Assembly: GCF_030406725.1 (NCBI RefSeq)
Contig: NZ_CP129107.1
Coordinates: forward strand, 1,521,001 to 1,585,000
Length of the DNA: 64,000 bases
From: Alteriqipengyuania flavescens
GTDB taxonomy: Bacteria; Pseudomonadota; Alphaproteobacteria; Sphingomonadales; Sphingomonadaceae
Direction of reading: 5' to 3'
Shown here: one piece after another, positions 1 through 10,579 of the stretch
Position numbering within the stretch: the first letter of the stretch is position 1
How the letters are laid out: each line of letters opens with the position of its first letter
The notes under the pieces: generated by a model
Database searches by the model: none
What the model saw: only the letters and a program-made list of their open reading frames with translations
Told to the model about the DNA's origin: nothing
Translations under genes and position numbers: made by a program

Positions 1-1860
1 CCGCCCGTTGAGTGTCAGGCCCGGAGCGAAACCCACGTCCCATTCGACATTGGCGTTGGCGGCGAACTCGGGAACGCCGGGCGCTTCCATTCCCGTGCCC
101 AGTTCCGCATCCGCAAAGGCCAGGCCGGTGATGACGCGCAGGCCGGGCGCGACCTCACCGTTCAAAGTGACTTCAACGCCCTGGTTTCGCTGGTCTCCCA
201 GATACGCAAAACGCGTGCCGCCTGTGCCGTCGGGCTCGAAGCCTTCGCCCGGCCGCTCGATCCGGTAGAGTGCCAGCGTGGCGAACACCGACGGGTCGAA
301 ATAGAACTTGCCGCCCACTTCGTACTGCGTGCTCATGCGCGGGGCCAGCACTTCGCCGGGATTGGATATCTGCGGATCGAGCGGCGCAACCGCGCCTTCC
401 TGCAGCGCCTCGATGTAATTGGCATAGAGCGACAAGCCATCGACCGGCTTTGCCACCAGGCCGACGACCGGGGTAACGGCATGCTCGCTGTATTCGGTAT
501 CGAGCCCGCCGCCGAAATAGCTGAAGCGTTCGATATCGATGCTCTGCCAGCGCGCACCTGCGGTCAGCAGAATGCGGTCGTCCCACAGGCCGATCGTGTC
601 GGAAGCGAAGAGGCTGCCGAGCTGCTTTTCGGTGATCGGAAAGGGGTCTTCCAGATCCCCTCCGACAAAGGCAGTCGGCTGGGGCGCGACCTGATCCGGG
701 TTGTAGAGATTGGTCTCGAACGGCTGGAAAAAGTCGTAGGCGGTGCGGTCCTGCTGCCAGTTCATGTTGCCGCCCACGTTGAAAGTGTGTGTCACCGCGC
801 CAGTGGCGAAGTTGCCCCGCAAGCCCGCCTCGAGCGCTTCGGCGTCCTGTTCGAATGGAATGAAATTGTGAAAGCCGCTGGTGGCCTCACCCGTCTCGGC
901 ATCGCTCACCTGCAGGCCGCCATAAATGCCTTCCTCGTTGCCGCGCCGCGCGCCTGCCCGGGCGTAAAGCAGCATATCGGGGGTCACGTCGTATTCCACG
1001 CTCAGCGTGCCGAAGATGTCCTCGAGCTCGGTGAACGTGTAATCCTGCGCGTAGTTGGCGCTGGCATCGGGCACGGCGGGGATGGCATCGGCCAGCAGCG
1101 TGACCTTGGGCCGCAACCCGTCCACGCGCACTTCCTGATAGGCGAGGTCCAGCGCGGCGCGGAACGCCCCGCCATCGTAATCCAGCGCGCCGCCAAGCAC
1201 CTGCGCACGGCGATCCTCGCGGTCGATGGCGACTTCGCCGTCGCGATAGGCGCCGTTCACGCGCACGCCCCATTCGCGGCCCTGCCCGAAGCGGCGCGAT
1301 ACGTCGAAACTACCGCCGATATGCCCGTCGCCCACGAAGGTGGCGGTGGCGCGCGCGCTATCGTCTTCGGCGCGCTTGAGCAGCAGGTTCACGCTGCCCC
1401 CCAGGCCCGATCCGCCCGGCGCGGCGCCATTCAGGAAAGCGCTCGACCCGTTCAGCACCTGCACCTGTTCGAACAGTTCGGGCGCGATCAGCTGGCGCGG
1501 GGCGATGCCGTAGAGGCCATTCACGCCGATATCGTCGCCGAACAGCGAGAAGCCGCGGATCACGAATTGCTCCGCCGCATTGCCGAAGCCGTAAGTGGTG
1601 CGGACCGTGGGGTCGTTTTCCAGCACCTCGCCGATGGTCAGCGGCTGCTGGTTGTAGATCAGCGTCTCGTCGAAGCTGCGGATGTTGAACGGCAGGTCTT
1701 CGGCCGGGACATCGCCCAGCACGCCTGCCTCGCCGCCGTTGACGACTTCGGTGGCATTGTTGCGCTGTGCCGTCACCACGATGGTGTCGATGTCCTGTGC
1801 CGCAGCGGGCGTCGCCAGCGCGATGGCGGAAAGGGAGCAGGCGAAAAGGGTCTTGTTCAT
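1..1860 (-). CDS. TonB-dependent siderophore receptor (C-terminus beyond window edge)
   Basis: Outer-membrane receptor that would take up ferric siderophores with energy from TonB-ExbBD. The visible 620 residues start at the ATG at 1860 with a signal peptide ending in PAAAQ, followed by the TonB-box-like DIDTIVVTAQR. A plug domain (about residues 50-160, with DPTVRTTYGFGNAAEQFVIRG and GAAPGGSGLGGSVNLLLKRA) leads into barrel strands. The frame is open to base 1, so the last strands are missing from the window. It is the last gene of a minus-strand operon with a PepSY protein and a small membrane protein, a usual iron-uptake arrangement. Fur-box-like sites lie upstream of that operon. The exact siderophore cannot be read from the sequence. 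Confidence 0.93.
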   Translation of the reverse strand, partial: MNKTLFACSLSAIALATPAAAQDIDTIVVTAQRNNATEVVNGGEAGVLGDVPAEDLPFNIRSFDETLIYNQQPLTIGEVLENDPTVRTTYGFGNAAEQFVIRGFSLFGDDIGVNGLYGIAPRQLIAPELFEQVQVLNGSSAFLNGAAPGGSGLGGSVNLLLKRAEDDSARATATFVGDGHIGGSFDVSRRFGQGREWGVRVNGAYRDGEVAIDREDRRAQVLGGALDYDGGAFRAALDLAYQEVRVDGLRPKVTLLADAIPAVPDASANYAQDYTFTELEDIFGTLSVEYDVTPDMLLYARAGARRGNEEGIYGGLQVSDAETGEATSGFHNFIPFEQDAEALEAGLRGNFATGAVTHTFNVGGNMNWQQDRTAYDFFQPFETNLYNPDQVAPQPTAFVGGDLEDPFPITEKQLGSLFASDTIGLWDDRILLTAGARWQSIDIERFSYFGGGLDTEYSEHAVTPVVGLVAKPVDGLSLYANYIEALQEGAVAPLDPQISNPGEVLAPRMSTQYEVGGKFYFDPSVFATLALYRIERPGEGFEPDGTGGTRFAYLGDQRNQGVEVTLNGEVAPGLRVITGLAFADAELGTGMEAPGVPEFAANANVEWDVGFAPGLTLNGR

Positions 1861-1897
1861 CGAAAATCCTGGCAATCTGGAGAAAGTGGAAAGGAGC

Positions 1898-2098
1898 TCA
1901 GCTGCGCCGCAGCCATGCGATGGTCAGCGCGAGAAGGGGGAGGGCGAGGAGCGCCCAGGCAAGGGCATCGCGCGCGCCGTCGCCGGTCAGGCCGACGACT
2001 AGGCCGACAATAGTGGCGACAAGCAGCGCTGCCGGAATAGCGAAGACCCCGGCGAGCGATGCGCGTTTCAGGCGGCGATGGCGGGCGGGCGGTATCAT
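1898..2098 (-). CDS. small membrane protein of an iron-uptake operon
   Basis: Sixty-six residue protein starting MIPPARHRRLKRASLAG. A basic N-terminus is followed by two hydrophobic stretches (about residues 16-36 and 44-60, the latter ALAWALLALPLLALTIAWL), so it is predicted to be a two-helix inner-membrane protein. Its ATG overlaps the PepSY stop codon as ATGA, which implies translational coupling. The siderophore receptor starts 37 bp downstream. Similar small proteins often sit between PepSY and TonB-receptor genes, but I do not recognise the family and assign no function. A longer open frame reaching 2218 lies inside the PepSY gene and is not credible. Confidence 0.7.
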   Translation of the reverse strand: MIPPARHRRLKRASLAGVFAIPAALLVATIVGLVVGLTGDGARDALAWALLALPLLALTIAWLRRS

Positions 2099-3276
2099 GC
2101 GCGGCGCGCCAGTGAGGTATCGAACGACTGCCCGACCATTCCGCCCTGCGCGATCTCGTCCACGCGCCGCTCGGCATGGCCCGGCCCGCGGCGCAGCCAC
2201 AGTGCGATGCCGGTCCACAGGACCCAGATCGTCAGCAGCGTCATCGCCGCCCAGACCAGCTTCAGCACCAGTCCGCCGTAATCGCCGAAATGCAGCGGCT
2301 TCGACAGCATCAGCGCCTGGTTGAGTGCGGGCATGTCGCGCGCGTCGGTCAGCTCGCCGGTGCGGGCATCGACCAGAGCAGGCGTCAGAAGGTTCTGCGT
2401 CAATGCGCGGTCGCCCTGGAAGAAGATCGCATAATGCTGTGCGGTGCTCCAGTCGCCGCCGGGAAAGCCGATGAATTGCGGCGAACGGCCGGGAAGCGCG
2501 GCCTGTGCGGAAGCCATCGCCGTATCGAGCGAGCCGTATTGCGCTGGCGGCAACGGCGCCGCATCGACGTAGCGCGCGGTCATTTCAGCCAGCTCGCCGT
2601 TTTGCCAGCTTTCCGTCAGCGGATCGGCCAATGCGTTGATGATGCCGGTAGCGCCCACCACCAGCATCCAACCCAAGGCCACCATGCCCACGAGATTGTG
2701 CCGGTCCAGCGTGCGGACCCGTGCGCTTCGTTTCTCTCGCAGAGTGCCGAAACGCAGGCGCCGCATGAAAGGGGCGTAAAGAACGACGCCCGAAATCAGG
2801 GCAAGCACGAACAGGAAACCCATGGCGCCGAGGAACAGCATGCCCGGCAGGCCGAGGAAGAGATCGGTATGCAGCGCGAGCATGAAATCCAGGAAGCCGC
2901 CGGTGGGTGCAGGGCCGAGCGATGTGCCGGTCGTGCGGTCGAAAAACAGCAGCGTCATGTCGCTGCCCGGCGCGTCGGGTGCGGAGCCGGTGGTGACGGT
3001 CAGAAGCGGGCTGTCCTGGCTGAAGGCCATGAACAGCGGCACTTCGCCGGGTCGGTCCGCCAGCGCGGTCTGCAACATCGTATCGAGCGGCAGACCTGCA
3101 TCGGCCGAAGGCGGGCCGGCAAGCGATGCTTCGTAATCCTCGCCCAGCGCGGCGTCGATCTCGTCATGGAAGATAAGCGGCAGGCCTGTCGCGCAAAGCA
3201 TCAACAGAAAGGCCGTAGCCACGAGGCTTGCCCACTTGTGGACCAGATACCAGAATCGAATGCTGCGCCGCGTCAT
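2095..3276 (-). CDS. PepSY-associated TM-helix protein (PiuB-like)
   Basis: Inner-membrane protein of 393 residues, related to PepSY_TM/PiuB proteins encoded beside siderophore receptors. These are thought to help ferric-siderophore reduction or transport. Visible features are an N-terminal helix (WASLVATAFLLMLCATGLPL) preceded by HK, a periplasmic PepSY-like segment, central helices (GMLFLGAMGFLFVLALISGV), a DRHNLVGMVALGWMLVVGATG segment with a conserved His typical of the family, and a final helix near residue 350 (VWAAMTLLTIWVLWTGIALW). It is first in a three-gene operon, and two Fur-box-like sequences lie 31-107 bp upstream of the start. Family assignment is firm; the biochemical role is only inferred. 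Confidence 0.9.
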   Translation of the reverse strand: MTRRSIRFWYLVHKWASLVATAFLLMLCATGLPLIFHDEIDAALGEDYEASLAGPPSADAGLPLDTMLQTALADRPGEVPLFMAFSQDSPLLTVTTGSAPDAPGSDMTLLFFDRTTGTSLGPAPTGGFLDFMLALHTDLFLGLPGMLFLGAMGFLFVLALISGVVLYAPFMRRLRFGTLREKRSARVRTLDRHNLVGMVALGWMLVVGATGIINALADPLTESWQNGELAEMTARYVDAAPLPPAQYGSLDTAMASAQAALPGRSPQFIGFPGGDWSTAQHYAIFFQGDRALTQNLLTPALVDARTGELTDARDMPALNQALMLSKPLHFGDYGGLVLKLVWAAMTLLTIWVLWTGIALWLRRGPGHAERRVDEIAQGGMVGQSFDTSLARRA

Positions 3277-3306
3277 GGGGCCGGCCTAATGTGGGTCGCA
3301 GTGACC

Positions 3307-3325
3307 GTCAATGATAATAGTTCGC
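3307..3325. promoter_or_regulatory. Fur-box-like site 1
   Basis: GTCAATGATAATAGTTCGC matches 13 of 19 positions of the classical Fur consensus GATAATGATAATCATTATC, including an unbroken AATGATAAT core. It lies 31 bp upstream of the PepSY start, where a repressor would cover the promoter. Iron regulation is inferred. Confidence 0.6.
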
Positions 3326-3364
3326 AATAGCAATTTTGACGGGTCTTTGAGATTTCCCTACATC

Positions 3365-3383
3365 GCGCCTTATTATCATTCAC
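3365..3383. promoter_or_regulatory. Fur-box-like site 2
   Basis: On the minus strand this reads GTGAATGATAATAAGGCGC, 12 of 19 matches to the Fur consensus with the same AATGATAAT core as the site 40 bp away. Two spaced sites would fit cooperative Fur binding upstream of the iron operon. Weaker than site 1. Confidence 0.45.
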
Positions 3384-3464
3384 GGCCCGTTTTCCTTCGC
3401 GGCCCGCACTTTTCCTCGTCCATCCCCTTGCCCCCCTTGCGGGCGACCCCTCTTTCCACGCGGA

Positions 3465-3635
3465 GTGACGTTTCGGCGCATCTGCGGGTGACGGTTCGCG
3501 TTTCGCAAGGTGACGGTTTCGCGGCGGCAGGGTCACGCTCTTGCGGTGCAGGGTCACGCCCCGCACGCGTCTGGTGACGGTGTTGCGCGCAAGGTTACGC
3601 AATCGCGGGCAACGGTCACGGTTTCGGGCGATTTG
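3465..3635. repeat. array of eight ~21-bp imperfect direct repeats (GTSACG core)
   Basis: A GTGACG, GTCACG or GTTACG core starts at 3465, 3488, 3510, 3532, 3553, 3574, 3594 and 3615, giving spacings of 23, 22, 22, 21, 21, 20 and 21 bp. The rest of the unit is loosely conserved as g-t-t-t-c-G-C-G followed by c-a-a/g-G. The period is two helical turns, so all cores face one side of the DNA. The array lies in the 427-bp gene-free stretch between the PepSY promoter and the end of rimO. Unit lengths are not all multiples of three, so no reading frame is kept and the array is unlikely to be coding. The remainder of 3277-3703 holds the two Fur-like sites and nothing else I recognise. Confidence 0.75.
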
Positions 3636-3703
3636 CCCCTGAACCGTGTTCCATGTGTGCCATCTCGTCGCCCTATCGCTTCGCTACTTGAGGGCGGGAG
3701 CCA

Positions 3704-5122
3704 TCAAACAGGGTCAGCAATCACCCCGTAGAGGTCGTGCGCGTCGGCGTCTTCGACCTGCACCTGCACGATGTCGCCCGGCGCCAGGCTGGCGGGCACG
3801 TTGCGCAGGTAGACGGCGCCGTCGATCTCGGGCGCGTCGGCCTGGCTGCGGCCGGTGGCCCCGATGTCGCCGTCCTCGTCGGCCTCCCCCACCTCGTCGA
3901 TGATGACGGGCAGCGTGCGGCCGACCTTGGCAGCGAGCTTGGCGGCGCTGATCCGCTCCGTCACCGCCATCAGCCGGGCATAGCGTTCCTCCTTCACCGC
4001 CTCGGGCACCTGGTCGGGCAGGGCGTTGGCCTGCGCGCCCTCGACCGGTTCGAACTGGAAGGCGCCGACGCGGTCGAGCTGCGCTTCCTCCAGCCAGTCG
4101 AGCAGGTAGGCGAAGTCGTCCTCCGTCTCGCCCGGGAAGCCGACCACGAAGCTCGACCGCACGGCGATGTCGGGGCAGATCGCGCGCCAGTCGGCCAGCC
4201 GCGCCAGCACCTTCGCCTCGTTCGCGGGGCGCTTCATGCGCTTGAGGACGGAGGGCGCGGCGTGCTGGAACGGGATGTCGAGATAGGGCGTCAGCAGCCC
4301 TTCGGCCATCAGCGGGATGACCTGGTCGACGTGCGGGTAGGGGTAGACGTAGTGGAGGCGCACCCACGGCGGGGTGCCGTCTCCGGTATCGAGCTGGCCG
4401 AGCTCGCGGGCGAGGTCGGTCATGTGGGCGCGGACTTCGCGGCCCTTCCAGGTCCGGGGGGCGTGCCGCGTATCGACACCGTAGGCGGAGGTGTCCTGGC
4501 TGATGACAAGCAGCTCGCGCGTGCCGGCGGCGACCAGCTTCTCCGCCTCGCGCAGGACCGCGTCGATGCGGCGGCTGGCCAGCTTCCCGCGCAGGTCGGG
4601 GATGATGCAGAACGCGCAGGAGTGGTTACACCCCTCGCTGATCTTGAGGTAGGAGTAGTGGCGCGGGGTGAGCTTGACCATCTGGTCCGCGCTACCGCTT
4701 CGCTGCTTGAGCGCATCGGGTTGCGGGATCAGGTCGACGAAGGGGCCCTGCGATGGCGGCGCATGGGTGTGCACCGCCTCCACCACCTGTTCGTACTGGT
4801 GGGCGCCAGTTACGGCGAGGACCTGCGGATGGGCGGCGCGGATGGCGTCGGCCTCCTCGCCCATGCAGCCGGTCACGATTACGCGACCGTTCTCCGCGAT
4901 CGCCTCGCCGATGGCGGCAAGGCTCTCCTCCTTGGCGGAGTCGAGGAAGCCGCAGGTGTTGACGAGCACCACGTCGGCCCCGGCATAGTCGGCGCTCATG
5001 GCATAGCCATCGGCACGCAGGCGGGTGAGGATGCGCTCGGAATCGACCAGCGCCTTGGGGCAGCCGAGGCTGACCATGCCGACGCGGGGGGCTTGCCTGA
5101 TGGAAGTTGGTGTGGTGGCCAT
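3704..5122 (-). CDS. rimO: ribosomal protein S12 (aspartate-89) methylthiotransferase
   Basis: Radical-SAM enzyme that adds a methylthio group to an aspartate of ribosomal protein S12, using two 4Fe-4S clusters. From the ATG at 5122 the product is 472 residues. It has an N-terminal UPF0004 domain ([38 protein letters not shown] with cluster cysteines), the radical-SAM CxxxCxxC as CNHSCAFC followed by [12 protein letters not shown], and a C-terminal TRAM domain. [10 protein letters not shown] distinguishes RimO from MiaB. A TTG seven codons upstream is possible, but the ATG gives the expected family N-terminus. It is monocistronic here. Confidence 0.95.
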   Translation of the reverse strand: MATTPTSIRQAPRVGMVSLGCPKALVDSERILTRLRADGYAMSADYAGADVVLVNTCGFLDSAKEESLAAIGEAIAENGRVIVTGCMGEEADAIRAAHPQVLAVTGAHQYEQVVEAVHTHAPPSQGPFVDLIPQPDALKQRSGSADQMVKLTPRHYSYLKISEGCNHSCAFCIIPDLRGKLASRRIDAVLREAEKLVAAGTRELLVISQDTSAYGVDTRHAPRTWKGREVRAHMTDLARELGQLDTGDGTPPWVRLHYVYPYPHVDQVIPLMAEGLLTPYLDIPFQHAAPSVLKRMKRPANEAKVLARLADWRAICPDIAVRSSFVVGFPGETEDDFAYLLDWLEEAQLDRVGAFQFEPVEGAQANALPDQVPEAVKEERYARLMAVTERISAAKLAAKVGRTLPVIIDEVGEADEDGDIGATGRSQADAPEIDGAVYLRNVPASLAPGDIVQVQVEDADAHDLYGVIADPV

Positions 5123-5196
5123 GGCGCGCGCCCCTACACCCAAGTGGCCGAATGCGCTAGCGGGAGTGTGGGCCGCTAGGGCAAGGAGATTGGGTG

Positions 5197-5595
5197 ATGG
5201 GTGAAATGGGCTTGCTGCCGATCGTGCTGGCGACGCTGGCGTTCTTCATCTTCGGGGCGCTGTGGTACGGCCCGCTGTTCAGCAAGGTGTGGCAGCGCGA
5301 GGCGGGTTTGAGCGAAGAGGCGATCCGCGGCGGCAACATGGCGATGATCTTCGGCCTCGCCTTCCTGTTCGAGATGCTGGTGGTGACCACCCTGGCCCAC
5401 ACCGTGGCGCGCACGGGCGCCTCGGATCGGGCGACGATGATGATGGCGGTGGGCTTCGGCGCCACGATCATGGTGCCGGCGATCGGCATCAACTACCTGT
5501 TCCAGCGCCGCTCCGCCAAGCTGTTCGCGATCGATGCGGGGCACTTCATCATCGGCATGGCAATCGTCGGCGCGGTGCTGATCGCCTGGCGGTAG
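5197..5595 (+). CDS. DUF1761 family membrane protein
   Basis: Small inner-membrane protein of 132 residues with four hydrophobic segments. The N-terminal [22 protein letters not shown], with its W-Y-G-P-L-F motif, is characteristic of DUF1761. Function is unknown in the family. AAGGAG at 5183-5188 is eight bases before the ATG at 5197, which favours this start over the GTG at 5194. It stands alone between divergent rimO and the convergent potassium-channel gene, whose stop lies 7 bp away. Confidence 0.85.
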   Translation: MGEMGLLPIVLATLAFFIFGALWYGPLFSKVWQREAGLSEEAIRGGNMAMIFGLAFLFEMLVVTTLAHTVARTGASDRATMMMAVGFGATIMVPAIGINYLFQRRSAKLFAIDAGHFIIGMAIVGAVLIAWR

Positions 5596-5602
5596 CGGGC
5601 GC

Positions 5603-6676
5603 TCAGGCGCTTTCGCCTTCGAGGATCTCGGCGAGATCCTCCCCGCTCGAACACGGCGCGATCTCGACGATGATGTCGTCTGCCACCAGGGCCTCGGCCT
5701 CCGGCTCCCAGTATCCGAAGGCGATCCCGTCGCGGTAGATGCGAAGGCCACGGCCGCCGGTTTCCAGTTCGGAGAGCGGGCGTCCGACCTCGGTCTGGCG
5801 CACCGGGCGCTCGATCAGCTGGACGCGGCCCGTGACGCTGGCGAGGTCGGCAAGGTATTCGGCAATATGCGCGCCCTGCGCACTGCCGGCGAGAAGCAAG
5901 CCGGTGAAGCGCACCGGGTTGATGACATTGTCCGCCCCCGCCTGCCGCGCAAGCAGCTCGTTATCGGCAGCGCGCACGACCACGCTGATCGGCGTTTTCG
6001 GGGCGAGGTGGCGAACGGTCAGCACGATCAGGATGCTGGCATCGTCACGTCCGGCGGATACCAGCACGGTGCGCGCCTTGTCGATCTTCACCGCGATCAG
6101 GTTCTCGTCGCGGCTGGCATCGGCGGTCATGACGTTACAGCCCATCGCCTCGGCCAAGGCGAGACGTTCGGAATTACCATCGAGCACGACGATCGAGCTG
6201 GGATCGGTTCCCCGTTCGATCAGCTCCGCCACGGCTTCCGAACCGCTGACGCCGAAGCCGAGGACGACCACGTGGTTTTCCAAGCTTTCCTGGATACGGT
6301 TCATGCGCCATTTCTCCCATGTGCGCTTGATGACGAAATTGTAGGCGGTGCCCACGAAGATGAACAGCACCAGCACCCGCACCGGCGTCACGATCAGCCC
6401 TTCGACCAGCCGCGCGCGGTCGCTGACCGGGGCGATATCGCCGAAGCCGGTGGTCGTGATCGATATCATCGTGAAATAGATCACGTCGAGGAAGCTGACC
6501 TCACCGTCGAGATTGTCGACCAGCCCGTCGCGATCCCACCAGTGGATCATGATGACGACGAAGATCAACGTCGCCGCGGTGCCCAGGCGGATGCCGACAT
6601 CGGCCCATACGGGCAATTTGACCGCGCGGCGCAGCGGTTCGCGCTGCAACTGGGCGTTGGACTGGGACAGGCGCAT
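5603..6676 (-). CDS. potassium channel protein with RCK (TrkA-N) domain
   Basis: Predicted inner-membrane ion channel of 357 residues. It has an N-terminal helix (IRLGTAATLIFVVIMIHWW), a pore loop carrying the selectivity filter TTTGFGDIAPVS, a second helix (PVRVLVLFIFVGTAYNFVI), and a soluble Rossmann RCK domain starting VVVLGFGVSGSEAVAEL for nucleotide or ligand gating. A C-terminal TrkA-C-like part follows. T-G-F-G-D is a potassium filter variant. The start overlaps the upstream M23 gene stop as TGATG, so it is likely co-translated as the last gene of serS-surE-M23-channel. The physiological link to those genes is unclear. Confidence 0.9.
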   Translation of the reverse strand: MRLSQSNAQLQREPLRRAVKLPVWADVGIRLGTAATLIFVVIMIHWWDRDGLVDNLDGEVSFLDVIYFTMISITTTGFGDIAPVSDRARLVEGLIVTPVRVLVLFIFVGTAYNFVIKRTWEKWRMNRIQESLENHVVVLGFGVSGSEAVAELIERGTDPSSIVVLDGNSERLALAEAMGCNVMTADASRDENLIAVKIDKARTVLVSAGRDDASILIVLTVRHLAPKTPISVVVRAADNELLARQAGADNVINPVRFTGLLLAGSAQGAHIAEYLADLASVTGRVQLIERPVRQTEVGRPLSELETGGRGLRIYRDGIAFGYWEPEAEALVADDIIVEIAPCSSGEDLAEILEGESA

Positions 6677-7457
6677 CAGTCGTCGCTGTCGCCGAGGAAG
6701 GTTGCGGGATCGACCGGGCGGCGATCCTTGCGGATTTCGAAATGGAGTTCGGGGCGCTCGGCCGTGCCGCTTTGCCCGCCGAGGCCGAGCCGCTCGCCGG
6801 CGCGGATCGGCTCGCCCTTCTTAACGGTGATCGAGCCGAGATGGCCGTAGACCGTGTGGAAGCCACCGGGATGTTCGATGACTACCAGATTGCCGAACCG
6901 GCGCGGTTCTTCCCCGGCGAAGATCACCGTGCCGCTGGCCGCCGCGCGGATCATGTCGCCCTCCCTCACGGCGAAGTCCCAGCCTTCGTGGCCGCCGCCG
7001 TCGGGCCGCCGGCGCCAGTCGAGCAGGACGGTGCCATCGTGCGGTCGGCGGAAATGCGGGCGTGAGGGCGCGGCGGCGCGCTGGGCCCGCGCGCGCGGGA
7101 TGACGGCGGGAATGATCAGCCGCTGGCCGACCCTTATGGTGCCGTCGGCGCCAATATTGTTGGCGGTGCGGATCGCGCTCCATGACACCCCGTAGCGGTT
7201 GGCGATGCCTAGCCCGGTTTCGCCCGACCTTACGCGGTGGATGCGCTGGCGCGGGATCACCAGCTTCTGGCCGACGCGCACGCCATAGGGTTCGGCGATG
7301 CCGTTCGCGGCAGCGATCACGCTCATCGAAACGCCCGCGTTCTCGGCAATCTGGCTGAGCGTTTCGCCGGGCTTCACGACGTGTTCTGTCTCGGTCGCAG
7401 GATCGCCCATTGCCAGCAGCAGCGGCGCTGCAAACAGCATGGCAAGGGCGCGGCGCA

Positions 7458-7458
<1 letters not shown>
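6676..7458 (-). CDS. LysM-LysM-M23 metallopeptidase family protein
   Basis: Exported cell-wall protein of 260 residues: signal peptide, two LysM domains (about 25-70, VKPGETLSQIAENAGVSMSV; about 75-120, VRSGETGLGIANRYGVSWSA), then an M23/LytM domain (about 155-255). The first zinc-ligand pair is present in HEGWDF and the last ligand in ELHFEIR. The upstream His of the usual HxH motif is Glu (P-E-L-H), so peptidase activity is uncertain and an NlpD-like amidase-activator role is possible. The ATG at 7458 overlaps the surE stop as TGATG; a GTG one codon earlier is an alternative. The surE-plus-LysM/M23 order resembles the classical surE-pcm-nlpD neighbourhood. Confidence 0.92.
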
Positions 7459-9869
<2,411 letters not shown>

Positions 9870-9944
9870 TCCAGCGAAATTCGAACAGGAAGCGCCTCGG
9901 CCAGCGCCGGGGCGTTTTCGTATATGGCCGGCATGTCCGGGGAG

Positions 9945-9997
9945 TGGTGGGCGCGGCAAGGAGTGAACTTGCGACCCCATCCGTGTGACGGATGAGG
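9945..9997 (-). repeat. partial tRNA-Val 3'-half copy (attL-like)
   Basis: Compared with the intact tRNA at 24310, the first 18 bases are identical, then one mismatch, then 16 identical bases. In total about 5 differences occur over the first 48 positions. It covers the CCA end, acceptor 3' strand, T-arm and most of the anticodon arm, with anticodon CAC retained. The anticodon stem carries a compensatory pair (CATCC/GGATG in place of CACCC/GGGTG). The 5' half of a tRNA is absent, so it cannot be functional. It is either a diverged att duplicate or the remnant of a second tRNA-Val gene. Confidence 0.65.
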
Positions 9998-10058
9998 ATA
10001 ACGGAAATCTGCGGTTTCTGGAAGTGAGAAAAGCTAACAAAAACAATATCTGATGCCC

Positions 10059-10107
10059 GCCGATGTTCGCTGCTGTCCACCCAAGTTTTCATGTTTTTTT
10101 TCATGGA
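10059..10107. repeat. subterminal direct repeat, left copy
   Basis: Begins GCCGATGTTCGC and ends with a T-run and CATGGA. It matches 24227-24275 with five substitutions and two one-base indels, in the same orientation. It lies 62 bp inside the tRNA-like fragment. It could be an integrase arm-type site or another terminal repeat of the island. Confidence 0.6.
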
Positions 10108-10136
10108 TTTTAGGATGGCGATTCCGAATGCCAGAT

Positions 10137-10191
10137 AAGCAATGGCCTGCTTCGCTACGCCCTACGGGCTCCGCTACGCAGCCCATTGCTT
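10137..10191. repeat. long imperfect hairpin
   Basis: Nine-base arms AAGCAATGG and CCATTGCTT enclose nested complementary segments CTGC/GCAG and GCCC-tac-GGGC, so the whole 55 bases can fold into one long stem. There is no T-run as in a simple terminator. It resembles a palindromic intergenic repeat, or it may end transcription entering the island. Confidence 0.6.
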
Positions 10192-10269
10192 CAACCGCGC
10201 TTAAGCGCAAAACAACCGCCCGGCTCTAATCCCAGCTGGGGGTCACGTCATAGCCCTTGCCGCTGAACG

Positions 10270-10570
10270 CTGATGGCGTCGGCGGCGATCCATCGCCATG
10301 GACCGCGCGGGGGGTCTTTCTTTCGATGGAGCTTGCCGCCCACCGAGACTGCATCGGCCACTGTCCGACTGCACGATCGCCATTCGAGACGTCGCTCACG
10401 TTGGCGCCGCACCCGCGCAGATGCTGCACCAGGCAGGGGCGCAATTGCTGGTGTCCGATGTCAACGCCGCCGCGGCAGCGCGGGTGGCCATCGCGACCGG
10501 CGACACCGTCGTTGGTGCCGCCGGCATCCTCTCGGCCAAGGCGGACATATTCGCTCCCTGTCCGCCGTGT
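10270..10570 (+). pseudogene. fragment of a leucine/valine-dehydrogenase-like gene
   Basis: Two overlapping frames together read like the NAD-binding part of the Glu/Leu/Phe/Val dehydrogenase family. The first frame gives GGDPSPWTARGVFLSMELAA, like the family G-D-P-S-P-x-T-A-x-G-V. After a frameshift between about 10347 and 10367 the second frame gives TIAIRDVAHVGAAPAQMLHQ, then AGAQLLVSDVNAAAAARVA and ILSAKADIFAPC, like the family V-G-H-V-G and D-I-F-A-P-C-A-L-G. Similarity stops at APC just before the neighbouring dioxygenase gene. The start, the catalytic N-terminal domain and the C-terminus are all missing. The rest of 9870-10579 contains only the repeats and hairpin listed separately. 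Confidence 0.7.
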
Positions 10571-10579
10571 GCCGAGGGA

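Noticed and set aside
481..2013. 510-codon open frame on the plus strand
   Set aside because: Antisense to the siderophore receptor; composition (His/Gln/Val-rich) is that of a shadow frame in GC-rich DNA.
3737..5179. 480-codon plus-strand frame
   Set aside because: Mirror frame of rimO, no domain motif.
9945..9997. Functional tRNA gene
   Set aside because: Only the 3' half is present; no D-arm or 5' acceptor strand within range.
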